DNA from: Maylandia zebra
Lineage: Eukaryota > Chordata > Actinopteri > Cichliformes > Cichlidae
Direction: 5' to 3'
Length of the DNA: 64,000 nt
NCBI RefSeq assembly: GCF_041146795.1
Contig: NC_135170.1
Location: 23,120,033-23,184,032, forward strand
The notes below the pieces were generated by a model. That model ran no database searches. It was not told the origin of the DNA and saw nothing but the letters and a program-made list of their open reading frames with translations. Shown in pieces: positions 35,969 through 46,700 of the stretch. Position numbers and translations under genes: made by a program. The first letter of the stretch is position 1, and every line of letters begins with the position of its first letter.

Positions 35969-38900
35969 GTGCAGGATCAGTCTATTATCGATTGTGGCAC
36001 TATGACTCTGGATAATGTGATTAATCAACAGAAATCGGTCTCATTCATTAGCTGGAACGTCAAAGGGCTGAATAATTTGGTTAAAAGAAGCAAGGTATTT
36101 AGTCATTTGAAATCGCTCAAACCTGACGTGATGTTTCTACAGGAGACACACTTAAATACTAACTCCCAAAAAAGATTAGGTTGTAAGTGGATTGGACAAA
36201 TATATCATTCACGTTTTAACTACAAAGCCAGGGGAACAGCAATCTTAATTAGGAAGGGGGTTCCATTTGAACACTCTGAAGTGATATCAGATCCTAATGG
36301 CAGATATGTTGTTGTAGTGGGCAAGCTGTTTAACACACCACTAATACTGGCTAATATTTATGGACCTAACTGGGACAACGCACAGTTCTTTCTTAATTTT
36401 TTTTCGACTCTCCCAGACCTTGTCTCCTATAAACTAATTCTAGGTGGAGACTTTAATTGTGTCCTTTCTCCCCAGCTGGACCGATCAAGCGTAAGGTCGA
36501 GCAACACCCTCTCGTCAGCAGCAGTGGCTATTAATTCCCTACTTCGTTCTTACGGCTTATCAGACCCTTGGCGTGCAACAAACCCATCTACGAAGCAATT
36601 TTCCTTTTTTTCCCCTGTGCATCATAGTTACTCCAGGATTGATTACTTCATTGTCGATAACCAGCTACTTCCCTTAATTTCCAGCACCAAATACCACAGT
36701 ATAGTGTTGTCAGATCATAGCCCTGTGCAGATGGGTCTGGTTTTTCCAGGTAATGTAGCGCCCCAACGAACGTGGCGGCTAGACCCCCTATTACTTTTAT
36801 GTGAACGCTTTAAAACGTTTCTCAGCAATCAGATTGACTTCTTTCTAGAAATTAATGACACCCAGGATGTGTCGAGGGGAGTCTTGTGGGAGTCTATGAA
36901 AGCCTATATTAGGGGCCAAGTTATTTCTTATGTGGCACACAGAGACAAGGAGCGCTCTAAACAACTTAAAGAACTGGCTGACAAGATTGCGGATATGGAT
37001 AGGCGTTACGCTCTGTCATCTACGCCAGATCTTTTTAAGGAGAAATTACTGTTGCAAACTGAATTTGACACGCTTATGACATGGAGAGCCGAAAGAAATA
37101 TTTTTAAATCCAGGCAGGTATATTATGAGCATGGAGATAAAGCGGGGAGGCTCCTTGCACTTCAGCTCAAACAGCGGTCAGCTGAGCGCGTGATTTCGGG
37201 AATTGAAATAGGTGCTGATTCGATATCTCACGACCCCCGAGTCATTAATGACCAGTTCAAATATTTTTACTCCACCCTATATCAATCAGAGGTGGGCAGT
37301 AATTCATCCGAGATCTACTCGTTTCTTGACTCGCTGGATCTTCCCAAGCTCTCTCCGGACGCTCAGTCGCCTTTGGAACAGCCGTTGTCGATTGAAGAGA
37401 TAACGAACGCTATTAAATTATCTCAGACTGGAAGGTCGCCAGGTCCGGACGGTTTCCCCATGGAGTTTTACAAGGAATTCTCTTCGAAGCTCACACCTAT
37501 TTTAGAATCAGTTTATGCTGAATCTTTTGCTACTGGCAATCTGCCGCAGACGCTTACCCAGGCCACGATCTCAGTCTTACTAAAGAAAGATAAAGATCCT
37601 GTACAGTGTAGCTCATACAGGCCAATAAGTCTTTTGTGCTGTGACTATAAGATTTTAACCAAAACTCTTGCACTACGGTTGGACCCTATTATTTCCACCA
37701 TTATTAATGAGGACCAAACGGGCTTCATTCCCGGACGGCAGTCATTTTTTAATGTGAGACGGCTGTTTAATGTGGTATTCTCCCCCCATTCGACAATACA
37801 ACCGGAAGTTATTCTGAGCCTTGACGCTGAAAAGGCGTTTGATAGAATCGAATGGTCCTACCTTTTCACAGTTCTGGAGAAATTCGGCATGGGACCTACT
37901 TTTTGTAGATGGATTAAAGTCCTATATTCAACGCCTATGGCTGCAGTCAGGACAAATGGTCTGATTTCGGAATATTTTTCGCTCTACAGGGGGACGAGGC
38001 AGGGCTGTTGCCTGTCACCCTTCCTGTTTGACATTGCGATCGAACCGCTGGCAATTGCTATCAGATCTGATGAGAGGATTAAAGGTATATCCAGGGGTGA
38101 GGTAACTCATAAAACTCTGCTTTATGCTGATGATCTCCTTTTGCAGATATCAGACCCAATTGGGAGTATGCCCCACCTTTTCCGCTGGCTGCGGGAGTTC
38201 AGCAACATATCGGGGTATAAGGTTAACTTATCAAAATCTTTACTGTTTCCATTGAACAATCTGGCAAAACAGACCACTTATGACGATTTGCCTTTTAAAA
38301 TTGAAAATGACAAATTCACATATTTGGGACTGGAAATAGCTGGCTCGATTAAGACTATTTTCCAGTATAACTACAGGTCTATTCTGGACAGTACTAAATC
38401 TGATCTGGGTAGGTGGTCAAAACTTCCACTTTCGCTGGCAGGACGGATAAATGTGGTGAAGATGACTGTAATGCCCAGGTTTCTTTATCTATTCCAAATG
38501 ATCCCCATCTTTCTCCCCAAATCCTATTTTGCCCAGCTGGATCGCTTTGTCTCTTTGTTCATATGGAACAAAAAACCTGCACGCATAAGGAGAGCAAGCC
38601 TGGAGAGAGCTAAAGCTGATGGTGGTTTGGGCTTACCTAATTTCTTATTCTATTATTGGGCTGCTAACATTGTCAAGCTGACATATTGGATAACCATGTT
38701 TGCGGATGGGGAGGGTCCAGTCTGGGCAGATATGGAACTGAGAGCTACACTCCCAATCTCTCCGATTTCGATCTTAACTGCCCCTCTCCCACTGAATGTC
38801 AAAGCATCTGGGCTGAACTCCAATTTGGTGGTTCAAAATTCAATTAAGATCTGGGGTCAATTCAGGAAACATTTTAACTTGACAAATACTTGTAGCTTTT

Positions 38901-39823
38901 CTCCGATAATGTTTAACCATCTTTTTACACCATCTCAAATAGATCATTCATTTGCAGTCTGGCACAGAAACGGTCTGGTTTTCTTTCAAGATCTCTTCAC
39001 TGAGGATGGCTTTGTCTCATTTAAATATTTGTGTGAAGACCATAACTTACCAAAGTCTCACTACTTCAGATACCTTCAGGCTCGGAGTTTTGCCTCTAAA
39101 TTTCTCCCAGGGTACCCGTCTCTGCCCTCTAAGGACCTACTGTATCTAGTTCTTAATGTGAGTCAGCCCACTAAAAGAGCAATATCGAAGATTTATGCAT
39201 TGATTCTTGAAAGCTGCCCTCATACATGGGACAAACCTAAGGCGGCGTGGGAAGGGGAGGTTGGAGAACTCATGTCAGAAGACATCTGGAAGAAAGCCAT
39301 ACAGCGTATACATACGTCTTCTCTCTGTATTAGACATGGCCTGATTCAATTTAAGGTCGTCCACAGGCTCCACTATTCTAATGACAGACTGTCTAAACTG
39401 TACCCTGATGTTGCACCGAATTGTCCTAGATGTGATTACTCTCCTGTTTCTTTGGGGCACATGTTTTGGTCATGTCCCTCCCTGTATGGTTTCTGGACAT
39501 CAATTTTTCAATCACTGTCAGCTATATCGGGTGAAACACTGCGGCCTGACTCTTTGATAGCTATCTTCGGTGTACCTCGGGAAGAGCTGAGACTCTCTCC
39601 CCTCCACAAAAATGCAATAGCCTTTGCCTCGTTGCATGCCCGCCGTCTGATACTGCTGAGCTGGAAGGCGTCGAACCCTCCTTCCTACGTCCATTGGATT
39701 AGAGAGGTGATGTTGGGATTAGCTCTGGAAAAAATTAGGTATACCGTGCGCGGCTTGGAGAGTAAATATGACAAAACCTGGTCACGGTTCATAACTCATG
39801 TCAAGAGTCTGTCTTTTGCCTGA
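35969..39823 (+). CDS. L1 ORF2 protein (endonuclease-reverse transcriptase)
   Basis: 1284 residues, intact. N-terminal apurinic-type endonuclease with ISWNVKG, FLQETH, GGDFNCVL and SDHSPV (about residues 28-255); reverse transcriptase with SYRPISLLCCDYK, SLDAEKAFD, RGTRQGCCLSP and the catalytic LLYADDLLL (about residues 480-740); and a C-terminal CCHC knuckle CPRCDYSPVSLGHMFWSC (CX2CX8HX4C) as in L1. Together they nick the target and copy the RNA at the nick. The true start may be the second ATG at 36002. Shorter ORFs inside (for example 37212-37403, 38413-38613) are other-frame shadows. Confidence 0.93.
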   Translation: MQDQSIIDCGTMTLDNVINQQKSVSFISWNVKGLNNLVKRSKVFSHLKSLKPDVMFLQETHLNTNSQKRLGCKWIGQIYHSRFNYKARGTAILIRKGVPFEHSEVISDPNGRYVVVVGKLFNTPLILANIYGPNWDNAQFFLNFFSTLPDLVSYKLILGGDFNCVLSPQLDRSSVRSSNTLSSAAVAINSLLRSYGLSDPWRATNPSTKQFSFFSPVHHSYSRIDYFIVDNQLLPLISSTKYHSIVLSDHSPVQMGLVFPGNVAPQRTWRLDPLLLLCERFKTFLSNQIDFFLEINDTQDVSRGVLWESMKAYIRGQVISYVAHRDKERSKQLKELADKIADMDRRYALSSTPDLFKEKLLLQTEFDTLMTWRAERNIFKSRQVYYEHGDKAGRLLALQLKQRSAERVISGIEIGADSISHDPRVINDQFKYFYSTLYQSEVGSNSSEIYSFLDSLDLPKLSPDAQSPLEQPLSIEEITNAIKLSQTGRSPGPDGFPMEFYKEFSSKLTPILESVYAESFATGNLPQTLTQATISVLLKKDKDPVQCSSYRPISLLCCDYKILTKTLALRLDPIISTIINEDQTGFIPGRQSFFNVRRLFNVVFSPHSTIQPEVILSLDAEKAFDRIEWSYLFTVLEKFGMGPTFCRWIKVLYSTPMAAVRTNGLISEYFSLYRGTRQGCCLSPFLFDIAIEPLAIAIRSDERIKGISRGEVTHKTLLYADDLLLQISDPIGSMPHLFRWLREFSNISGYKVNLSKSLLFPLNNLAKQTTYDDLPFKIENDKFTYLGLEIAGSIKTIFQYNYRSILDSTKSDLGRWSKLPLSLAGRINVVKMTVMPRFLYLFQMIPIFLPKSYFAQLDRFVSLFIWNKKPARIRRASLERAKADGGLGLPNFLFYYWAANIVKLTYWITMFADGEGPVWADMELRATLPISPISILTAPLPLNVKASGLNSNLVVQNSIKIWGQFRKHFNLTNTCSFSPIMFNHLFTPSQIDHSFAVWHRNGLVFFQDLFTEDGFVSFKYLCEDHNLPKSHYFRYLQARSFASKFLPGYPSLPSKDLLYLVLNVSQPTKRAISKIYALILESCPHTWDKPKAAWEGEVGELMSEDIWKKAIQRIHTSSLCIRHGLIQFKVVHRLHYSNDRLSKLYPDVAPNCPRCDYSPVSLGHMFWSCPSLYGFWTSIFQSLSAISGETLRPDSLIAIFGVPREELRLSPLHKNAIAFASLHARRLILLSWKASNPPSYVHWIREVMLGLALEKIRYTVRGLESKYDKTWSRFITHVKSLSFA

Positions 39824-40016
39824 TTTATTGTTCTTTACTTGTTGGTAATTTATGCTCTTGCTCTCTTCTCGGACTGCTGTCCATAGTCTCCTCAATGCCC
39901 GTACTTTGACTGTTGGGATTTCTTTATTCCCTTTTTCTTCTTTGTTTCTTCTCTCATGTGCCGGGGTCCGGCTGTTGGTGCTATAATGACTGTCACAGAT
40001 TGGTTTGAGTGTTTCT

Positions 40017-40051
<35 letters not shown>

Positions 40052-40794
40052 TGTTGTGTGTATTGTGCTTCCTGGTTGTGGGGATGCCACCTGGATGGGG
40101 GTGGGGGGTAGGGTTCGCAACTTTTGTAAGAAATTCTGGACTGTTTTGTTGGAAAACTATAAATAAAGTTGTAAAAAAAAAAAAAAAAAAAAAAAATGGC
40201 AACAATACAGAAAAATGAAACATTACATCTGCATTGCTTCACATGTCAATGACATACGTGGGGGAAAAATAAGTAAAAATGGCCTTCTTTGATGAGGACG
40301 TACTTTGTCAGTTATCATTAGGTTTTCTTAGTTCCTTCCCTGCATTAACGAGGCAAACTGCCTGTTAATGAAGAGAAGTGTGAAGCCCCTTAATTTGTTA
40401 TCAGTATAGAAAAAGAATAACACAACTGTTGGGATTTAAATGAGCATGACTTAATCGGAAAGTGAAATGTCATGCTGGGAACATCAAGCGCAGGCTTTTA
40501 AAAGCAAGAAAAACAATGTGGTGCGCACCAAGAAGACATGTCAATCAAATCAAAAGAAAAAGCCCATTCCTTTCACTCATTAGGACCTCTATTAAAAAGT
40601 TTAACTTACAAACTAATGAGCGTCTTTTTAAAGTTCAATTAAATTCACTGAGTTTCCTCAGTCAGTAAAGTGGCAACAATAACTGTCAAACAAGGGGAAT
40701 AAATGAATTTAAAGTAGTGTCTATTCCTGGAAGTTTCTCTTCATTTTTCTATTGCTGGGGATATTGTATTGGTGCAGCTGCTCACCAGCCCCTT

Positions 40795-41180
40795 CACTAG
40801 GTACGTCTTCCTAGTACCAGGTTAGACCTTCTTTTAGCCTTAAGAACCTTAATTATACCTTAATTCTTTAAGTCATAGATTCATCATGGTGCTGGAAACA
40901 TTCCTCAGAGACTTTTGTTTATGTTGACATGATAGCATCAGATTGCTGCAGATTGATTGGCTGCCCATCTGTGATGTGAATAGAGCCGCATCCCAGAGGT
41001 GCCCTATTGGACTAAGATTTGGTGACCGTGGGTAGCTTTTTAAGACAAAGACCTCCCTGTCATGGTCAACAAACCAGCTTGAGATGATTCGAGCTTTATT
41101 ACTTGGTGCATTATCCTGCTGGGAGCAACCATCAGAGGATGGCGGCCATAAATGGATGCCACAGAAGGTTCAGTTGGTAC
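40795..41180 (+). repeat. dispersed teleost repeat fragment
   Basis: Phrases such as 'ggaaacattcctcagagact', 'gacatgatagcatcag', 'gtgccctattggactaag' and 'ttggtgcattatcctgctgg' belong to a high-copy fish repeat that I recognise but cannot name with confidence. Frames are broken. Confidence 0.5.
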
Positions 41181-41204
41181 TAAAGGGCTCAGACTTCCTG
41201 AAAT

Positions 41205-41730
41205 CAAAACCACTGAAGGAGCTGAAATTGAAATGGCCACAAAAGTATTTAGGCATCATTATAGGTCAGAATTTATCATTTAAAGGTCACATCTTTAAAT
41301 GTTTGTCACTCCACTTGAGGAAACACTTCGTATATGCAACGTTTTTGTTCCTTTATTGGATTATGAATTTATGTGGCCAGTACCTAAAGAGGTTGGATAC
41401 CATCTACCATTGTGCTGTATGTTTTACTGCAGGCCATGAAAATCTGGCACATCAAAGTTCTCTGTATACTGGTGCTAAATAGGTATCTCTGTATGTCTGG
41501 AGACTTCCTCATTAGTTGGTTTTTGTATATAACTTTTTGCTTGGGCTAATGCCTTGTTATTTGTGAATATTTATGTGTGCAAAAAATACAAGTAGTACAG
41601 TATATGTTCTCACAATATTTTAAATGTTTGCCCCAAGAGTCAGAGCAGGAAAACGTTTGGAATAATCTTCACTTGGACCTGAAATTTCCAGAACTGGTTA
41701 CAGTGGGGGAGTTTAAGTCCATTTAAAAGG
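41205..41730 (+). pseudogene. LINE reverse-transcriptase C-terminal remnant
   Basis: The plus-strand frame to 41482 reads KYLGIIIGQNLSFKGHI, then a degraded thumb/linker region ending KRLDTIYHCAVCF, matching the segment after the RT palm of non-LTR elements (canonical YLGI-DDKLTF and LD-VYH-ALRF). A further piece near 41655-41728 reads WNNLHLDLKFPELVTVGEFKSI, the usual C-terminal end. Frames are broken and no catalytic motif remains. The clade (I/Nimb-like or other) is uncertain. Confidence 0.6.
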
Positions 41731-43350
41731 AGTGAGAAAGTAGCTCTTTTGGTCAGTGTGACTGTTTTTGATGTTGCTCTTGATGTGTTATTGCATATGA
41801 CTTACATATTTGTGTCCACTTGTACTGAATGTCAGTTTCATTTCCTTCTTACTTATTATATTATTTTGTGTTATGTTCTCATTTCTAATCGCACTCTTGG
41901 CCATGACTCTCTTGAAAGAGATTTTTAATGAGACTTTCAATGAGTCCCACAGCATTAAACCACCACCACAAGCATCCACTGATACAATATTTCTACCTAA
42001 TAAAGTGGCAAAAGATTGTGTATTATAGACTAACAAAAATTAAACAAGTAATGACATTCATGCCCTTACAACAGAACGCGCAATACTGCAAACCTGGTAA
42101 ATATAAATGAAATCCACCAAAGCTTGATAAACGTTTTATGAGAGGAATTATTGGCTCCAACAACATCTGATTGTGCTTAATGTCTCAGTTCTCATATGTG
42201 TATTTTTACTTCATAAGCAGCAAATTATCCAACAGTTACTCATAATCTGCCTCTGTTTACACCTGCTTTCCAGACATTTCTCATGAGGCTCACTCAGACT
42301 GACAGCTGTAAGTGTAAGCAGGTTACTTGGGAATGTTACTGGAACGTTTAATGGTTGTGGTTATCAGAAATAATCAGCAGTGTTCTTCATTTTTGAAACT
42401 TTCATATATTATGACATGTTTATGAGTCAACTGTATGAGTACCAAATGAGAAATTAAGACTGGGTGAGTACTGTTGAATAGAAACGTGGTAATAAAGAAT
42501 TCAATAATCTAATCCGGTCGTTCAGTCTGACGTCACTAGCCGTGTCTGGACCTAAACTCCGCTGCAGGTCCAAACATCACTATGGCATTACTGAGAGTTG
42601 AAAAACTGTCTAAAGTCTTTCATCTTTAATAAAATGATCAGCGTTCTGCTTTACCAGGTGTAACAATTGAGTTTAACATCCAGGCATCCATGAAAACGGA
42701 ATTTATGACATTTAACAGAGTTAGAAGTTAGCAGGGAGTTAGCTCGCTAGCTTCTATCTAAATACAATATAGCATGTCCTGACTGCGGGGTTTTGGAAAC
42801 AAATTAAAACGTACAGCTCTGCTATCACTTCCAGCATAAACGAAGACAGAAAACTAAACAGCAGTGATGTTTGTAGGGTTACTGAAGTTGGGCTAGCTGG
42901 TATATAATGATGTGCTACGTGACCGCTAGCGACACAGCTATGTTAGCATAATAAACAAGCTAAAATTTTTCCACTCAAACGTGAGTGTTCTCGGTGGTCA
43001 GGAACAAATGTAATCGCATGGCAGGATGCTGTAAAAGGACCAAACTCAGATAATCCATCCACAATACAAGGTTAGTCATTCATATACTGCTGCATGGGCT
43101 GGGCTGTAGTTACATCCTAAGGTTTTAAAAACTGAGCTTAAATAAATGATTAGTGGTAATAAAAGCCGAGGGAGGTCAACAGTGATCACTGACTGTTTTA
43201 GGAGCTTTTTGAGATTAAATAGAAGAAAATACAAAACATTAAACATGTTAACAACACAAAAGCCATATTAAACAGACTACTTTAGGCCCGGAAGTAGGAG
43301 TCGTCACGTCATCACTTAACAACCGGATAGGCAGTATAGATGACAACAGC

Positions 43351-43381
43351 GTCCCTGGTAACCATCACACTTCTCGCGAGA
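43351..43381 (+). promoter_or_regulatory. tedc2: tedc2 promoter motifs: RFX-like X-box and TCTCGCGAGA
   Basis: GTCCCTGGTAAC at 43351-43362 resembles an RFX X-box (right half GGTAAC perfect, left half imperfect). Ten bases later the perfect palindrome TCTCGCGAGA (43372-43381) is a known core-promoter element of housekeeping genes, bound by BANP/ZBTB33-type factors. They lie about 400 bases upstream of the tedc2 start codon, with a TA microsatellite at about 43441-43460 between. RFX factors control ciliary and centriolar genes, which would fit this gene. Confidence 0.5.
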
Positions 43382-43778
43382 AGTAGCGAGTCCGTTGTTT
43401 CTACGAATGCTCAAAGTTTCTTTTTCTGCCTGACAGGTTTATATATATATATATATATAAAAACTTTAGCTATTCACCTAAAGTCACTTAGGTTTCATCG
43501 CATTGATTACCTACTGAATATTTACTAATCGGTGACCTTCTTTAGTCAGAGGGGGAGAAATGTGACTTCCGCATCCGTCGGGTTCGAGCGTTTCGCGGGT
43601 CTGTACAAAAAAGCTTTCATTATAAAGAGGATCTAACAACGACGTATTCTGCACTTTTTGACCAAGTCTTACTGTTTCTAATAAGTCATTAATCAGTGTT
43701 AGACAAGTACGTGAACGTTTTGTTTTTCGTGTTGTCGTGGCAGAGAAGGTCACCACCGCTATACACCCAGACACGATC

Positions 43779-46700
43779 ATGTCGCTGCTGTGCGCAGTCG
43801 AGGAAGCTGTCAGGTCATGCAAAGTGGAACAAGCTAAGGTTAATCACCGCATTCAACTCTACAGAGAATTATTAAAGAGCCTGTAAGTACACGCTTGACT
43901 TTTCCCCCCCAAGCTGTTTTCTTCTTATAACAAATTTAAAAACAAATCCAGTTTCTGCGATGTCTGAAGTTTGTATCCTGGATTTTTGACTCTCTATAAA
44001 CATTTATGAAAAATCCTCTTAAGTTACATAGGTCCAAAGTATTGTGATGTTTGTGTGCCACTTGTAGTAATCTGTAGGGGAATCCTTCGGTAGTTGAGTG
44101 ACTCTTTACGTAGGCTATATACAGATCTGGTTAACCATCCGGCGCTGTGGCTTAGTTGGTTAAAGCGCCTGTCTAGTAAACAGGAGATCCTGGGTTCGAA
44201 TCCCAGCAGTGCCTTTTGCTACACGAGACTGCTGTGTGTGTGTGTATTAGCTACTCTACATTATCTCAAAATGTGTGTTGGTTGATTTTTCTTTAGTTTT
44301 GTTGGACTATTCAAGAACACTAAATGAGTTCATGACTTATTTACTGTTGTAAATGAGCTTATATGACACCTGCCCCTGATACAACAACGCATATCAAATC
44401 AACTACATAGTTAAACTCATTTCATTCAGAATAACGACAAAATAAATATTAAGTAATGAGATAAGAAATAAGAAACAATAAACAATTTATGTCAATTCCA
44501 TCTACAAATGAGCTGTAAGCATCTGAAGCATCTCTGCACTAAACCTTTATGACAATACAGGATAACTATGCTATTTCTGTACAATGGTTTCAGTGAGTGT
44601 CACATCTTAATTTATATATGTTTAAAAATATACCCATAACAGCTACACAACATTTTATACTGGTCCTAATCTTTTGTTTTTAAAAATATCATTTAATCTT
44701 AATCGGTGTATGTCATCTTTCATTTTAAACAGCATCTGGATATCAAGCGGTAATTGTTGATTGTTTGCTTTGAATTATATCATAATGTACTGACTAAATA
44801 ATGGCTTTGTTGACTCGCAATATGGTTTGTTATCATTTGTATGCCTTTTTTGTGTAATGAATATTAATATTCCCATATGGAAAAGATATATATAAATCTT
44901 ATAAAGTTTGTGTCTGTCTTGTGTGAAACTTGTTTGAAAAGCATACAAGAGTGAAAACAAATATAAGATCCCTTGAAAAATAATATAAATGGAACTTGTA
45001 TGTTTTGGATACTTTATGAAAGTAATGAGAAAGTGGCCACTTTCATGAGTAAATCATATAAGCCTTATATGATTCACTATATGAAGCAAGCTAAAGCTGA
45101 TGCAAGTCTTTTATAAGTTTTTCCTATTTCTTTTCCATATGGGTTTCCCTACACCTAAAGCCAGTAAGACATATGGAAAATAAGTGATTAATATAAAGTC
45201 ATATTTGACATACAGGGAGTGCAGAATTATTAGGCAAATGAGTATTTTGTCCACATCATCCTCTTCACGCATGTTGTCTTACTCCAAGCTGTATAGGCTC
45301 GAAAGCCTACTACCAATTAAGCATATTAGGTGATGTGCAACTCTGTAATGAGAAGGGGTGTGGTCTAATGACATCAACACCCTATATCAGCTGTGCATAA
45401 TTATTAGGCAACGTCCTTTCCTTTGGCAAAATGGGTCAAAAGAAGGACTTGACAGGCTCAGAAAAGTCAAAAATAGTGAGATATCTTGCAGAGGGATGCA
45501 GCAGTCTCAAAATTGCAAAGCTTCTGAAGCGTGATCATCGAACAATCAAGCGTTTCATTCAAAATAGTCAACAGGGTCGCAAGAAGCGTGTGGAAAAACC
45601 AAGGCGCAAAATAACTGCCCATGAACTGAGAAAAGTCAAGCGTGCAGCTGCCAAGATGCCACTTGCCACCAGTTTGGCCATATTTCAGAGATGCAACATC
45701 ACTGGAGTGCCCAAAAGCACAAGGTGTGCAATACTCAGAGACATGGCCAAGGTAAGAAAGGCTGAAAGACGACCACCACTGAACAAGACACACAAGCTGA
45801 AACGTCAAGACTGGGCCAAGAAATATCTCAAGACTGATTTCTCTAAGGTTTTGTGGACTGATGACATGAGAGTGAGTCTTGATGGGCCAGATGGATGGGC
45901 CCGTGGCTGGATTGGTAAAGGGCAGAGAGCTCCAGTCCGACTCAGACGCCAGCAAGGTGGAGGTGGAGTACTGGTTTGGGCTGGTATCATCAAAGATGAG
46001 CTTGTGGGGCCTTTTCGGGTTGAGGATAGAGTCAAGCTCAACTCCCAGTCCTACTGCCAGTTTCTGGAAGACACCTTCTTCAAGCAGTGGTACAGGAAGA
46101 AGTCTGCATCCTTCAAGAAAAACATGATTTTCATGCAGGACAATGCTCCATCACACGCGTCCAAGTACTCCACAGCGTGGCTGGCAAGAAAGGGTATAAA
46201 AGAAGAAAAACTAATGACATGGCCTCCTTGTTCACCTGATCTGAACCCCATTGAGAACCTGTGGTCCATCATCAAATGTGAGATTTACAAGGAGGGAAAA
46301 CAGTACACCTCTCTGAACAGTGTCTGGGAGGCTGTGGTTGCTGCTGCACGCAATGTTGATGGTGAACAGATCAAAACACTGACAGGATCCATGGATGGCA
46401 GGCTTTTGAGTGTCCTTGCAAAGAAAGGTGGCTATATTGGTCGCTGATTTGTTTTTCTTTTGTTTTTGAATGTCAGAAATGTATATTTGTGAATGTGGAG
46501 ATGTTATATTGGTTTCACTGGTAAAAATAAATAATTGAAATGGGTATATATTTGTTTTTGTTAAGTTGCCTAATAATTATGCACAGTAATAGTCACCTGC
46601 ACACACAGATATCCCCCTAAAATAGCTCAAACTAAAAACAAACTGAAAACTACTTCCAAAAACATTCAGCTTTGATATTAATGAGTTTTTTGGGTTCATT

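Larger units (their letters stand above)
34172..40210 (+). mobile_element. full-length L1-clade LINE with target-site duplications
   Basis: The same 19-base sequence AAAAATGGCAACAATACAG is found at 34172-34190 and 40192-40210, immediately outside the element, with a 3' A tail at about 40173-40191. The unit between is about 6.0 kb, with a short 5' UTR (34191-34358), ORF1, a 692-base inter-ORF spacer, ORF2 and a 3' UTR. The 3' UTR holds a run of about 32 T (40019-40050), a G-rich stretch and an AATAAA at about 40161. Both ORFs are uninterrupted and the duplications are identical, so the insertion is recent. It lies between hmox2 and tedc2. Confidence 0.95.
40211..43340. other. intergenic stretch with repeat fragments, upstream of tedc2
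   Basis: No host gene seen. It carries a dispersed repeat fragment (about 40795-41180), a LINE remnant (41205-41730), a phrase 'acctaataaagtggcaa' at about 41994-42010 matching the end of a common fish repeat, and otherwise AT-rich sequence. Similar 'gtacacc/ggtgtacctaat' phrases occur at about 21177-21190 and 50558-50575. Confidence 0.45.

Noticed and set aside
39782-40242. Several lysine- or phenylalanine-rich ORFs
   Set aside because: They are translations of the T run and A tail in the L1 3' UTR.
42530-43340. Possible additional first exon or small gene upstream of tedc2
   Set aside because: Some CpG and TAGC-rich sequence is present, but no ORF or splice chain could be built that continues into a recognised protein.
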